Translations under genes and position numbers: made by a program | Assembly: GCA_947485035.1 (NCBI GenBank) | Contig: CANKQN010000003.1 | Location: forward strand, 1 to 18,663 | Reading direction: 5' to 3' | Origin: Rickettsiales bacterium | GTDB taxonomy: Bacteria; Pseudomonadota; Alphaproteobacteria; Rickettsiales; Deianiraeaceae | Length of the DNA stretch: 18,663 nt | The notes under the pieces: model-generated | Told to the model about the DNA's origin: nothing | The model's database searches: none | What the model saw: the letters and a program-made list of their open reading frames with translations, nothing else | Shown here: in pieces, positions 1-8,687 of the stretch | Numbering within the stretch: position 1 is the first letter of the stretch | Layout of the letters: each line of letters opens with the position of its first letter

Positions 1-516
1 CTTTTTCTCTTCTTCCAAACGCTCCGCTTCTTGTTTTACACGCTCCTCTTCCAAACGTTCTTTAATTAAAGTTTCAACAACGCTCTCTAAATATGTATCA
101 AATTTTAGGCTACGCACGTGGGGGTAGTCGTCTTTACAACCCAATTCTATAAATGCACCACCAAACCACTCGTCTTTAAAACCTGCCATTTTGCTTTCAA
201 GGAAATTCTTCAATTCTTTTTTCCACTCATAAACATAGCAACTGTGTTTTCTTGTGCGAACAAGAACTTGAAGATACCCTTGCGTTTCAAGAAATTCCTT
301 GCAGGCGGTTTTGAAATTTCGGTCAAATTCTTCACTCCGCTTCTTCATTTCCAAAAGATTTTTCTCCCTTTCCAAACGCTTCGCTTCACGAAACTTCTCC
401 CCTATACGCTCCGCTTCACGAAATTTTTCTGCGGCGGCGGAAAAAATAAACCACAGCACAACACCAACGCAGGCAACAAAAACCACAGCAAAAATACCCC
501 AAAACAAATCTTCCAT
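1..516 (-). CDS. Membrane-anchored coiled-coil protein, unknown function (3' end outside window)
   Basis: I do not recognise this gene. The minus strand is open for 172 codons from an ATG at 516 to the window edge. An in-frame TGA lies about 10 codons upstream of the ATG, so this is the first possible ATG. Residues 1-3 (MED) are followed by one hydrophobic helix at about 4-27, a probable membrane anchor or uncleaved signal. A charged helical stretch with a near-repeat (KFREAERIGE, KFREAKRLER) covers about 31-60. Residues 65-150 look more globular and carry several aromatics and four cysteines. A second Glu/Arg/Lys-rich coiled coil (KERLEEERVKQEAERLEEE) starts near 152 and continues past the edge. 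Such a layout suits a membrane-tethered scaffold, but no family assignment is possible. No Shine-Dalgarno or good promoter is visible upstream. The plus-strand open frames over this region read as shadows. Confidence is good that it is coding and nil on function. Confidence 0.8.
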   Translation of the reverse strand, partial: MEDLFWGIFAVVFVACVGVVLWFIFSAAAEKFREAERIGEKFREAKRLEREKNLLEMKKRSEEFDRNFKTACKEFLETQGYLQVLVRTRKHSCYVYEWKKELKNFLESKMAGFKDEWFGGAFIELGCKDDYPHVRSLKFDTYLESVVETLIKERLEEERVKQEAERLEEEKK

Positions 517-617
517 ACAATACCAAAATTCAATTTCACAAACTCAAAACCACGCAAAAGCAAAAGTCAAAGGAACTCTTTGGAGGGAGAATAAATTATT
601 ATTGGTTAAAATTCTTC

Positions 618-656
618 TTGACATTTCCACATTTTATTTTTGTTGTTTGATACATG
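618..656 (+). promoter_or_regulatory. Possible promoter upstream of tRNA-His
   Basis: A perfect TTGACA sits at 618-623, in the same CTTGACA setting as the one before tRNA-Tyr. No good -10 lies at 16-18 bp (TGTTGT at 17 bp). The nearest better matches (TTTGAT, GATACA) are 22-25 bp away, too far for a standard spacer. A 10-bp perfect palindrome, ATACATGTAT (650-659), ends directly before the mature tRNA. The -35 is convincing but the full promoter is not. Confidence 0.35.
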
Positions 657-659
657 TAT

Positions 660-736
660 GGCGGGCGTAGCTCAGTTGGTAGAGTAGTAGTTTGTGGATC
701 TATTGGTCGCGGGTTCAAGCCCCGTCGCTCGCCCCA
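660..736 (+). tRNA. tRNA-His (GTG), CCA encoded
   Basis: The cloverleaf can be drawn by hand. Acceptor 661-667 (GCGGGCG) pairs with 726-732 with one G-U. An extra G at 660 (G-1) pairs with C73 at 733, and CCA is encoded at 734-736. The D arm has GCTC at 670-673. The anticodon loop 692-698 carries GTG at 694-696 after T33, and the last anticodon-stem pair is T-T. The T arm is GCGGG, loop TTCAAGC, CCCGT. G-1:C73 is the identity element read by histidyl-tRNA synthetase. The gene lies 27 bp upstream of ftsK on the same strand and may share its transcript. Confidence 0.97.
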
Positions 737-763
737 TGAAATAATTTTTAAAATGAGTAAAAA

Positions 764-3046
764 ATGAGAGAAGCTCCAAGCAATCTTCACAGCAAGTATT
801 CAGTGTGGACAGGTTGGGTTGGTGGAATGACACTCATCGTTCTTGCATTTTTCATAACACTTACATTTGTCTCATACACTCCCGTTGATGTCTATTCCAG
901 CAAACTTGATATGATTTTTAACCAAGGTGGGAAGCTTGGATCTGGTATTGCACACTTTTTTCTGCAATATTTTGGTCTATCAGCATGTCTTCTTCCATTT
1001 TTCATGTTCACATGGGGAATTATTGCGTTTTACAAGCAAAGGATTGAAAACATTGCAACAAAAATTACATTTGCCATTTCAAGTATAATATTCACCGCAT
1101 TTCTTTTGGCACACCTTCACAACATTGAAAACATGTTCTCGTTTTTGATAGGTGGATATTGCGGATATATGTTAAATTCCGTTTTTTCAGAAACAATATT
1201 TTTCTTCCCAATATATATCATAATCGCAATAGTCTCGCCATTAATTATTCTCTCATCCTCCGGAATTCACACATTTGACATTCCAAGCAAGGTTGTAAAA
1301 ATTATTGGATTCATATTCGCGCAATTTCAACCAGAAGCACCAAAACCCGCAACAGATGAAGAGCCGCTGTTTAGATCTGTCACAAAGGAACAGCAGCGTC
1401 AAATTCGAAGCCAAAACATCAACGAAGTTCGCCACAACGCAATGGTTGCAAATGTTAAAGTTCCAACAACAAAATTGAATGATCTGCTTGATGAAAGACC
1501 AGTGCCAAACAGGGAGACTCGCCAAGAAGCAACGATTAAAAAAGTTGTCCCACTGCGAAATAAAGACTACATTCCTCCTGAAATAAGCTTTCTTGCGAAA
1601 AATTCTTCGGAAAATAATAAAAAAAATGCAGAAAGTAACAAACAAGCGGAGGCAATGCAGTCCAAATTAACACAAGTGTTGATAGACTTTGGCATTGAAG
1701 GCGAAATTGTGTCGTATTCAGTGGGTCCCGTTATTACAATGTTTGAATTTGAGCCAAAGGCGGGAATTCGTTCATCAAGAATAATTGGTCTCTCGGAAGA
1801 TATCGCCCGTTCGTTAAAGGCAAAGTCGGCAAGAATTAGCATTATTCCAGATAAATCATCCTTAGCAATTGAAATTCCAAACATTGAAAGGGAGATTGTT
1901 TACTTCCGCGAATTAATTGAATCGGATAGCTATAATGATTCCAAACACGCACTGCCACTTTGTTTGGGGAAGGATATTTCAGGACGACCAATTATTGTTG
2001 ATCTTTCTAAAATGCCACATTTATTAGTTGCAGGAACAACGGGTTCTGGGAAATCAATTGGGATAAATTCAATGATTATGTCGATCCTTTACAAACTTTC
2101 GCCGGACGAATGCAAGTTGATTATGATTGACCCAAAAATGCTGGAACTTTCGGTATACGAGGGCATTCCACACTTGATGACTCCAGTTGTCACCGACCCT
2201 GAAAAGGCAGCATTAACTCTTCAATGGGTAACAAAAGAAATGGAGAAGAGGTATAAAATGATGGCAAAAATTGGCGTTAGAAACATTTTCAACTATAATT
2301 CACATATTGAGGAAAATAAAAATTTGAACACTATGGAATCTCAAGGAGCAGAAAGCTTTGATGCAAAGCATTCACGAGACGACGACGCAAACCAAGGCAA
2401 AAAACTGCCGTATATTATTGTTATTGTAGACGAAATGGCCGACCTTATGCTTACAGCAGGAAAAACGGTTGAAGCTTCAATTCAACGTCTTGCACAAATG
2501 GCACGGGCGGCGGGAATTCACATTATTATGGCAACTCAAAGGCCATCGGTTGATGTCATAACGGGCATTATAAAGGCGAACTTTCCAACAAGGATATCGT
2601 TTCAGGTTACATCAAAAATTGATTCACGAACGATTTTAGGTTATCAAGGTGCGGAATCGCTTCTTGGCAAGGGGGATATGCTTTATATGCCAACTGGGAG
2701 TAAAACTTATCGTGTTCACGGACCTTTTGTTGATGATAAAGAGGTTGGGAAAGTTGTGCAATATTTGAAGCAGAATTATCCGAATCGCGACCCTAATTAC
2801 GGCAGGATTAACCTTGAAATTGAAAAAACACTGAATGCAAGCGAAGCAGAAGACGATTCCGACGAAAGCGACATATATAAGCAAGCCGTTGCAATTGTGC
2901 GTGAAGAACGCAAAGCATCAATAAGCTATCTTCAACGCAGACTGAGGATTGGCTACAACAAAGCGGCAAATTTTATTGAGCAAATGGAAATGGACGGAAT
3001 AGTTTCGTCGCAAGACCACACAGGTAAAAGAGTTGTGATTGAGTGA
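764..3046 (+). CDS. ftsK: DNA translocase FtsK
   Basis: FtsK is a septum-located, ATP-driven double-stranded DNA pump. It clears the terminus from the closing septum and activates XerCD recombination at dif. The protein has 760 residues, the short FtsK/SpoIIIE form. Membrane segments lie at about 16-38, 61-90, 98-117, 122-140 and 143-165, followed by a short charged linker (about 190-300). The motor has Walker A GTTGSGKS at 424-431 and Walker B IIVIVDE at 551-557. Family motifs ATQRPSVDVITG (from 600) and the SKIDSRTILG region (from about 617) follow. The C-terminal winged-helix gamma domain (about 700-760, IYKQAVAIV to KRVVIE), which reads orienting DNA sequences, is intact. The start is the ATG at 764. 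A four-codon frame (ATG at 753, MSKK) ends in a TGA that overlaps this ATG. No Shine-Dalgarno is seen. Confidence 0.97.
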   Translation: MREAPSNLHSKYSVWTGWVGGMTLIVLAFFITLTFVSYTPVDVYSSKLDMIFNQGGKLGSGIAHFFLQYFGLSACLLPFFMFTWGIIAFYKQRIENIATKITFAISSIIFTAFLLAHLHNIENMFSFLIGGYCGYMLNSVFSETIFFFPIYIIIAIVSPLIILSSSGIHTFDIPSKVVKIIGFIFAQFQPEAPKPATDEEPLFRSVTKEQQRQIRSQNINEVRHNAMVANVKVPTTKLNDLLDERPVPNRETRQEATIKKVVPLRNKDYIPPEISFLAKNSSENNKKNAESNKQAEAMQSKLTQVLIDFGIEGEIVSYSVGPVITMFEFEPKAGIRSSRIIGLSEDIARSLKAKSARISIIPDKSSLAIEIPNIEREIVYFRELIESDSYNDSKHALPLCLGKDISGRPIIVDLSKMPHLLVAGTTGSGKSIGINSMIMSILYKLSPDECKLIMIDPKMLELSVYEGIPHLMTPVVTDPEKAALTLQWVTKEMEKRYKMMAKIGVRNIFNYNSHIEENKNLNTMESQGAESFDAKHSRDDDANQGKKLPYIIVIVDEMADLMLTAGKTVEASIQRLAQMARAAGIHIIMATQRPSVDVITGIIKANFPTRISFQVTSKIDSRTILGYQGAESLLGKGDMLYMPTGSKTYRVHGPFVDDKEVGKVVQYLKQNYPNRDPNYGRINLEIEKTLNASEAEDDSDESDIYKQAVAIVREERKASISYLQRRLRIGYNKAANFIEQMEMDGIVSSQDHTGKRVVIE

Positions 3047-3067
3047 GGAAGAAGTTTATAAAATTTC

Positions 3068-3096
3068 TTGACAATTAAAATGCAGACAATTACACT
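3068..3096 (+). promoter_or_regulatory. Promoter of tRNA-Tyr (and probably dapE)
   Basis: TTGACA (3068-3073), a 17-bp spacer, and TACACT (3091-3096; 4 of 6 matches to TATAAT) form a near-consensus sigma70-type promoter. Transcription would start about 5-7 bp before the mature tRNA at 3108. It lies in the gap after ftsK. No terminator separates tRNA-Tyr from dapE, so dapE is probably expressed from here too. Confidence 0.75.
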
Positions 3097-3107
3097 TCAA
3101 AAAGAGT

Positions 3108-3193
3108 GGGGCGGTGGCGGAGTGGCCAATCGCAGCAGACTGTAAATCTGCCGACGCAAGTCTACGCAGGTTCGAATCCTGCCCTCCCCACCA
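3108..3193 (+). tRNA. tRNA-Tyr (GTA), class II, CCA encoded
   Basis: An 86-nt tRNA with a long variable arm. Acceptor GGGGCGG (3108-3114) pairs with CCTCCCC (3183-3189) except for one C-U mismatch at the fifth pair (3112/3185). Discriminator A is at 3190 and CCA at 3191-3193. The D stem is GCG/CGC. The anticodon stem is GCAGA/TCTGC with GTA at 3142-3144. The variable arm is GAC, GCAA, GTC. The T arm is GCAGG, TTCGAAT, CCTGC. The two bases before the mature 5' end (G3106, T3107) could also pair with the discriminator and first C of CCA. dapE starts 18 bp downstream. Confidence 0.97.
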
Positions 3194-3211
3194 TTAATTT
3201 TCTTTGCACAA

Positions 3212-4372
3212 ATGCAGAACTTAATATCCGATTCAACACTTCTCACTAAGAAATTAATATCATTCCCAAGTATTACGCCTGAAACGGGCGATAGTCTTGA
3301 TTTTATGGCAGAATTATTGCGTGAAATTGGCTTTAATGTTGTCATGAAAAAGTTCGATGACATTGATACTTCATCAAAACCAACTTGGAATATTTATGCT
3401 TACACGAAAAAATCGCCAGCACGCAACCTGACATTCATCGGACACCTTGATGTCGTTCACTCAGGGCATCACACCGACTGGACATATCCACCGTTTGAAC
3501 CAACGGTTGATAACGGAATACTTTATGGCCGTGGTGCGTGCGATATGAAAGCTGCAATTGCGTGTTTTTGTGTGGCATCGGCAAAATTTGCGAAGGACAA
3601 TCACGACTGTGGAATTTCAATGCTACTTACATACGACGAAGAAGGAAATGCCATTAACGGCACGAAGAAAATGCTCCAATTTTTACACAACGAAGGCTTC
3701 ACATTTTCCGACGCAATAACCGGCGAACCAACATGTTCCAAAGAGCTTGGCGACACAATTAAAATTGGGAGGCGTGGAAGTGTAAATTTCACGATTGAAA
3801 TTATTGGAAAGCAGGGACATGCGGCTTATCCTGAGTTTGCAAAAAACCCGAACTATACCGCATGCAAAACAATTCTTGCATTAAAAAATTACGAATTTGA
3901 CCGTGGAAACAAAAATTTTCAGGCGACAAACCTTGAAATCACAGGCATTGAAACGTCAACGAAAGAGACAAATGTCATTCCAAATACCATAAAAATTCTG
4001 TGCAATGTGCGCTTTAATGACGAACACACATCTCAAATAATTATCGCAAAAATCAAGGAAATTGTTGAAACGAATGTGCGTGATTGCGTTTTCAAAATTG
4101 AAACGAAGGTTTCAGGCGAATCGTTTTCTTTGAAAGGTGACGCACTGGCGGAAATGATGAAAATTGCCGTGAAAAAAGTGACGGGAGTTGATGCAGAGTT
4201 TTCAACGTCTGGTGGAACAAGTGACGCAAGATTCATGAAGGACTACGCAAACATTGTGGAATTTGGCGTCTTGAACAAGACTGCTCACAAAATTGATGAA
4301 CACGTTCCAGTTTCACACATTGAGGGCTTGACGGCGGTGTATCGTGAGTTTATCGGGAGTTTTGTCGTTTAA
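3212..4372 (+). CDS. dapE: Succinyl-diaminopimelate desuccinylase DapE
   Basis: A cytosolic M20-family metalloamidase that hydrolyses N-succinyl-LL-2,6-diaminopimelate to LL-diaminopimelate and succinate, a late step towards meso-DAP and lysine. The 386 residues match the family's usual size (about 375-385). The two-zinc site is complete by motif: GHLD with H78 and D80, GACDMK with D111, DEEG with catalytic E143 and metal ligand E144, GEPT with E172, and TAHKIDEHVP with H359. The substrate-pocket motif SGGTSDARF is present at 343-351. The ATG at 3212, 18 bp after tRNA-Tyr, gives a normal N-terminus; no Shine-Dalgarno is visible. Its last 23 bp overlap a convergent small frame on the other strand. 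Together with ftsK and the transglycosylase gene it indicates a DAP-type peptidoglycan. Confidence 0.95.
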   Translation: MQNLISDSTLLTKKLISFPSITPETGDSLDFMAELLREIGFNVVMKKFDDIDTSSKPTWNIYAYTKKSPARNLTFIGHLDVVHSGHHTDWTYPPFEPTVDNGILYGRGACDMKAAIACFCVASAKFAKDNHDCGISMLLTYDEEGNAINGTKKMLQFLHNEGFTFSDAITGEPTCSKELGDTIKIGRRGSVNFTIEIIGKQGHAAYPEFAKNPNYTACKTILALKNYEFDRGNKNFQATNLEITGIETSTKETNVIPNTIKILCNVRFNDEHTSQIIIAKIKEIVETNVRDCVFKIETKVSGESFSLKGDALAEMMKIAVKKVTGVDAEFSTSGGTSDARFMKDYANIVEFGVLNKTAHKIDEHVPVSHIEGLTAVYREFIGSFVV

Positions 4373-4622
4373 GATATTTCATAATTGTTTGTATATCTTT
4401 CGCATATTTTTTCTTTTTAATTCTAATAGCTCTTTTTTGATGATGACTCCCATAGCAAAGAGATGCGGTCATTATTACAACCGAAAAACCAAAGTATATC
4501 CAGAAAAAACACGATAGATAATAATAAACGCGAAAAATGCCAGTTGAGTTTGAGTAGAAGTCGACAAAATGCCTGACAAAATCCGGAAGGATTAAGTTCA
4601 GACATTTATCAACAAGAGACAT
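4350..4622 (-). CDS. Small basic membrane protein, hypothetical
   Basis: I do not recognise this protein. The ATG at 4622 lies 3 bp after the rpoC stop codon, so it would be the last cistron of the rpoC transcript. Its 90 residues comprise an amphipathic N-terminal part (1-28), an aromatic-rich hydrophobic stretch at about 29-58 (one long or two short membrane helices), and a strongly basic tail (HHQKRAIRIKKKKYAKD and onward). The last 23 bp overlap the 3' end of dapE on the opposite strand. For: tight spacing to rpoC and a coherent membrane-protein profile. Against: no Shine-Dalgarno, no known homologue that I can name, and a shorter overlapping frame (4423-4605) competes. It could be a chance frame in the convergent gap. 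Confidence 0.5.
   Translation of the reverse strand: MSLVDKCLNLILPDFVRHFVDFYSNSTGIFRVYYYLSCFFWIYFGFSVVIMTASLCYGSHHQKRAIRIKKKKYAKDIQTIMKYLKRQNSR
4371..4418 (+). terminator. Weak candidate terminator after dapE
   Basis: AAGATAT (4371-4377) and ATATCTT (4393-4399) form a 7-bp stem with a 15-nt loop, starting inside the dapE stop codon. A T-rich tract at 4405-4418 follows. The stem is AT-only with a long loop, so termination would be weak. The same bases lie inside the small minus-strand frame. Confidence 0.3.
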
Positions 4623-4625
4623 GTT

Positions 4626-7600
4626 TTAGTTTTTTTGTGATTCAGCAAGAATGCGGTCAACCACAAGACCAGTTCCCGCAGGAATAATTTTCCCCATAAC
4701 AACGCTTTCTTTAACACCGCGAAGATTATCAACGCGACAAGAAATAGCTGCGTCTGTAAGAACTTTGGTTGTCTCTTGGAATGAAGCCGAGGAAATGAAT
4801 GAGTCGGTTTGAAGTGAAGCTTTTGTGATACCTTGAAGAACGGGCTTTGCAATAACTTTATTTCCGCCGTTTTGTTCAATTTCCGCATTAATTTGGTGAA
4901 GAACATTGCGTGAGACCTTTTGGAACTTGAATAAGTTGGAATCGCCAGCTTCGATAACTTCATATTTTTGAAGCATGTATTTGATGATAACTTCGATGTG
5001 TTTGTTGTTAATTTTCACACCTTGCAGTTTGTATACCGACTGAATTTCCTCAATCATGTACTCAATCAAGGCATCAACACCACCAACTTCAAGAATATCG
5101 TAGACATTTCTTTCACCAACAACAACAGTTTCACCTTTCAAAATGTGAGCACCAATATGCACAGCAATTCTTGCGTTGCCTTGCGCCGAAATATTAACGA
5201 TTTCGCCGGTTGCGGAATCTTGAATTGCGATTTTTTTCTTGGTTTTGAAGTTTTTGATCTCCATGATAATTCCATCAAATGGTGAGATAATTTCAGGATT
5301 TTTTGGTTTGCGAGCCTCAAAAATATCAACAACCCTTGGAAGACCACCAGTGATGTCTTTGGTTTTTTGTGCAGACATTGGCAATTGTGCAACGATATCA
5401 CCAGTTGAAATAACCACACCTTCGTGTAGGTAAATGTTTGTTCCAATTGGCAGGTAGTATATTGCATCGTGTCCTGTTGCTGTTTTTACAATTTGCCCAT
5501 TTACTTCAAATTTAATCGCAGGATGCATTGAAGATTCAATTATTGTTTTAATTGAAGCGCCAGATGTTTCATCGTAAGCTTCTTGGTATGAAACATTTCG
5601 AACAAAGTCAACAAAAATTGCCTTACCAGTGTATTCGGAAATAATTGGTGTTGAGTGAACATCTACTGATGCGATTTTTTCACCTTTTTGCACTTTTTGA
5701 CCTTCCTTAACAAAAAGCTTTGCACCGTATGATATTTTATATTTATTCACGCGTGAATCAACTGTTACAACTGAAACATGGGCAGAATTTGTTACGACAA
5801 CTTGCTCGCCTTGTGAATTCACGACGAATTGTAGGTTGTCAAATATTACAGTTCCTTCGTATTCAGATTCAACAAGCGGTTTTTGAATGCCACGCAAAGC
5901 CACACCACCAGAGTGGAATGTTCTCATTGTTAATTGAGTTCCCGGTTCTCCGATTGACTGAGCAGCGATAATTCCCACTGCTTGACCAATTGAAGTATAG
6001 CCACCTGAGGAGATATCTTTACCATAACATTTTACACAAACGCCATATTCAAGATTACATTTAATTGGTGTACGGACAAAAATTTCGTTAATTTCAGCTT
6101 CAACAAGTTCTTGTGATTTTTCAAATGAAATCATTTCACCCGCCTTAACGATAATTTTTCCAGCATGTAGGATATCACGAAGGGCAACTCTACCACTGGC
6201 AAGATGTCCTGCCGATTCAACGATTTTACCATCTTGAAAGCGAGATTTCAATTCAATACCCTCGATAGTGCCACAGTCTTGTTCAACAACCACACAGTTT
6301 TGTGCAACATCGACAAGTCTTCTTGTAAGATAACCAGCATCGGCAGTTTTAAGGGAGGTATCTGCAAGACCTTTTCTTGCTCCGTGTGCGGAGTTGAAAT
6401 ATTCACCAACTTTTAAACCTTGTTTGAAGTTCGAAAGAATTGGTGTTTCAAGAATTTCACCTGATGTTTTTACCATCAAACCACGCATACCCGCAAATTG
6501 TTTCAGCTGAGTGATTGAGCCCCTTGCTCCTGAATTTACAATTGTAAAGACAGTGTTGATTTTTGATGTATCAGAGCCTTTTTGGAAGCCGATCATCATG
6601 TCGCTTGCAACTTGATCTGTACATTCATGCCAGATATCAGTTACCTTGTTGTATTTTTCACGAGCAGTAATGTAGCCTTCTGCGAATTGTTTTTCGTATG
6701 CTTCAACTTTTGTCATAGATTCTGCAACACGCGCATCTTTTGTTGAGGGAACGAGAATGTCATCCTTACCCACTGAAATTCCAGACATTGTTGACCATGT
6801 GAAGCCAAGTCTCATAATATTATTCGCACACTCAGCAAGGAAACCTTGTGAAAAGTGTGTGTTTATTGACTTTAATAACTCAGCAACATCAGATTTTGCA
6901 AAGCATTTATTGAAAAACGAGAACGGAATTTTGCTTTGTTCGCCAAGAATTGTGTAAAGCTTAACTCGTCCTGCCACTGTTGTGTATTTCGTAGATTTTC
7001 CATCAACGCAGTGAATAAATTCAATTTCAGAGTTAATTGTTATGTGCTGTGAATCGAGCGCCTTGTCAATCTCATCAACGGATGAAAACTTGATTGGGCA
7101 TTTTGGAAGATCGTTTGCAAGGCGTGTCATGTAGTAAATCCCAAGGATGACATCTTGCGTTGGCACGATGATTGGATCGCCACTTGATGGGCTTAATGTG
7201 TTGTTTGTTGACATCATCAAAACACGAGCTTCCATACGAGATTCAACCGAAAGTGGGACGTGGACGGCCATTTGGTCGCCATCGAAATCGGCGTTAAATG
7301 CTGTACAAACAAGCGGGTGCAGTTGGATTGCTTTTGTTTCAATCAAAATTGGCTCGAATGCTTGAATACCAAGTCTGTGAAGTGTTGGGGCACGATTCAA
7401 AAGAACTGGGTGATTTTTCACAACTTCTTCCAAAATTTGCCAAACGATAGGGTCTTCTTCATCAATTAAGTCTTTTGCGGCTTTGATTGATTTTGCAATA
7501 CCGTAAAGTTCAAGTTTTGAGTAAATAAATGGCTTGAAAAGTTCAAGAGCCATAACTTTTGGAAGTCCACATTGATAAATTTCAAGATTTGGACCAACGG

Positions 7601-8660
7601 TAATAACTGAACGACCGGAGTAGTCGACCCTTTTACCCAGAAGGTTCTGTCTGAATCGACCTTGTTTTCCGCTCAAAATTGAGCTTAGAGATTTGAAAAC
7701 TCTTCCGCTTGCATTTGTAATTTTGGTGCGACGATCATTATCAAACAATGCATCGACTGATTCTTGCAACATGCGTTTTTCATTTTTGATAATGATATCA
7801 GGTGCGTCAAGGTCTAGCAATGTTTTTAGACGGTTATTTCTGTTAATCACACGGCGGTAAAGTTCATTTAAATCTGATGATGCAAATTTACCTGTGTCAA
7901 GCATGACAAGCGGACGCAGATCTGGTGGTAGAACTGGGATAACATCAAGAACCATCAACTGTGGTTTGTTGCCGGAATTGAGGAAATCGTTGATAATGTT
8001 TACTCTTTTTACAATCGAGTTTCTTTTAATCAAAGATGATGTTGCCTTTAATGCTTCAAGGCCAAGCTCTTTTTCGCGAGGAAGGTCTAGTGATGATAGA
8101 AGGTTTTTGATCGCCTCAGCACCAATTCCAACTGTAAAAGTGTCTTCGCCATATTTATCAAGCGCATCATCGTATTCGGATGGCAACATTGTTGTTCCTT
8201 TTGCAAGTGGCGAACTTCCAGGGTCCGTTACTATGTATTTATTGAAGTGGATTACATTTTCAACCTCTTTAAGTTGAATGTCCAGAAGTGTTGCAATTCT
8301 TGAAGGAAGTGAGTGCAAGAACCAAGTGTGAACAACGGGCGAAACAAGTTTAATGTGACCCATTCTTTCGCGTCGAACAGAAGATTTTGTAACTTCAACA
8401 CCACATTTTTCACAAACGATACCCTTGTATTTAATTTTGCGATATTTTCCACATAAACACTCGTAATCTCTGATTGGTCCAAAGATTTTAGCGCAAAAAA
8501 GACCATCTTTTTCAGGCTTGTATGTGCGATAGTTGATGGTTTCCGGTTTTGTAACTTCACCATAAGACCATTGCATAATGTCCTCAAGCGTTGCTATCCC
8601 GATTTTAACACTATTGAATGTGTTCTTATCAAAGAATTCTCTTGGTGTAATCTCCGACAT
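4626..8660 (-). CDS. rpoC: DNA-directed RNA polymerase subunit beta'
   Basis: The largest catalytic subunit of RNA polymerase, with 1344 residues and an ATG at 8660. The N-terminal zinc ribbon has C68, C70, C83 and C86. The catalytic magnesium loop NADFDGD has D458, D460 and D462. Also visible are the [12 protein letters not shown] region (346-357), the bridge-helix/trigger-loop part ([14 protein letters not shown], then [20 protein letters not shown]), the second zinc site (DCGT, then [11 protein letters not shown]), and the conserved [16 protein letters not shown]. The C-terminus ends in a normal omega-contact region ([13 protein letters not shown]). The gene starts 27 bp after rpoB, as usual for a coupled rpoBC pair. 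No motif is missing. The small downstream frame begins 3 bp after its stop. Confidence 0.98.
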   Translation of the reverse strand: MSEITPREFFDKNTFNSVKIGIATLEDIMQWSYGEVTKPETINYRTYKPEKDGLFCAKIFGPIRDYECLCGKYRKIKYKGIVCEKCGVEVTKSSVRRERMGHIKLVSPVVHTWFLHSLPSRIATLLDIQLKEVENVIHFNKYIVTDPGSSPLAKGTTMLPSEYDDALDKYGEDTFTVGIGAEAIKNLLSSLDLPREKELGLEALKATSSLIKRNSIVKRVNIINDFLNSGNKPQLMVLDVIPVLPPDLRPLVMLDTGKFASSDLNELYRRVINRNNRLKTLLDLDAPDIIIKNEKRMLQESVDALFDNDRRTKITNASGRVFKSLSSILSGKQGRFRQNLLGKRVDYSGRSVITVGPNLEIYQCGLPKVMALELFKPFIYSKLELYGIAKSIKAAKDLIDEEDPIVWQILEEVVKNHPVLLNRAPTLHRLGIQAFEPILIETKAIQLHPLVCTAFNADFDGDQMAVHVPLSVESRMEARVLMMSTNNTLSPSSGDPIIVPTQDVILGIYYMTRLANDLPKCPIKFSSVDEIDKALDSQHITINSEIEFIHCVDGKSTKYTTVAGRVKLYTILGEQSKIPFSFFNKCFAKSDVAELLKSINTHFSQGFLAECANNIMRLGFTWSTMSGISVGKDDILVPSTKDARVAESMTKVEAYEKQFAEGYITAREKYNKVTDIWHECTDQVASDMMIGFQKGSDTSKINTVFTIVNSGARGSITQLKQFAGMRGLMVKTSGEILETPILSNFKQGLKVGEYFNSAHGARKGLADTSLKTADAGYLTRRLVDVAQNCVVVEQDCGTIEGIELKSRFQDGKIVESAGHLASGRVALRDILHAGKIIVKAGEMISFEKSQELVEAEINEIFVRTPIKCNLEYGVCVKCYGKDISSGGYTSIGQAVGIIAAQSIGEPGTQLTMRTFHSGGVALRGIQKPLVESEYEGTVIFDNLQFVVNSQGEQVVVTNSAHVSVVTVDSRVNKYKISYGAKLFVKEGQKVQKGEKIASVDVHSTPIISEYTGKAIFVDFVRNVSYQEAYDETSGASIKTIIESSMHPAIKFEVNGQIVKTATGHDAIYYLPIGTNIYLHEGVVISTGDIVAQLPMSAQKTKDITGGLPRVVDIFEARKPKNPEIISPFDGIIMEIKNFKTKKKIAIQDSATGEIVNISAQGNARIAVHIGAHILKGETVVVGERNVYDILEVGGVDALIEYMIEEIQSVYKLQGVKINNKHIEVIIKYMLQKYEVIEAGDSNLFKFQKVSRNVLHQINAEIEQNGGNKVIAKPVLQGITKASLQTDSFISSASFQETTKVLTDAAISCRVDNLRGVKESVVMGKIIPAGTGLVVDRILAESQKN

Positions 8661-8687
8661 AGTCTAGTAAAAATTTATTTTAATTTT

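Noticed and set aside
571..586. 5-bp inverted repeat CAAAG/CTTTG upstream of the coiled-coil gene
   Set aside because: The stem is too short and has no T-tract or promoter context that would give it meaning.
118..670. Two plus-strand open frames (158 and 123 codons) at the left edge
   Set aside because: They are antisense shadows of the minus-strand coiled-coil gene. Their products are low-complexity and the second runs into tRNA-His.
599..790. 63-codon minus frame with RGLNPRP...TELRPP
   Set aside because: This is the classic false protein from reading a tRNA gene backwards (tRNA-His).
3097..3363. 88-codon minus frame
   Set aside because: It is antisense to tRNA-Tyr and the dapE start; the GGEGRIRTCVDL stretch is a tRNA artefact.
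4598..4963. 121-codon minus frame in rpoC
   Set aside because: It overlaps intact rpoC in another frame and shows no coherent domain.
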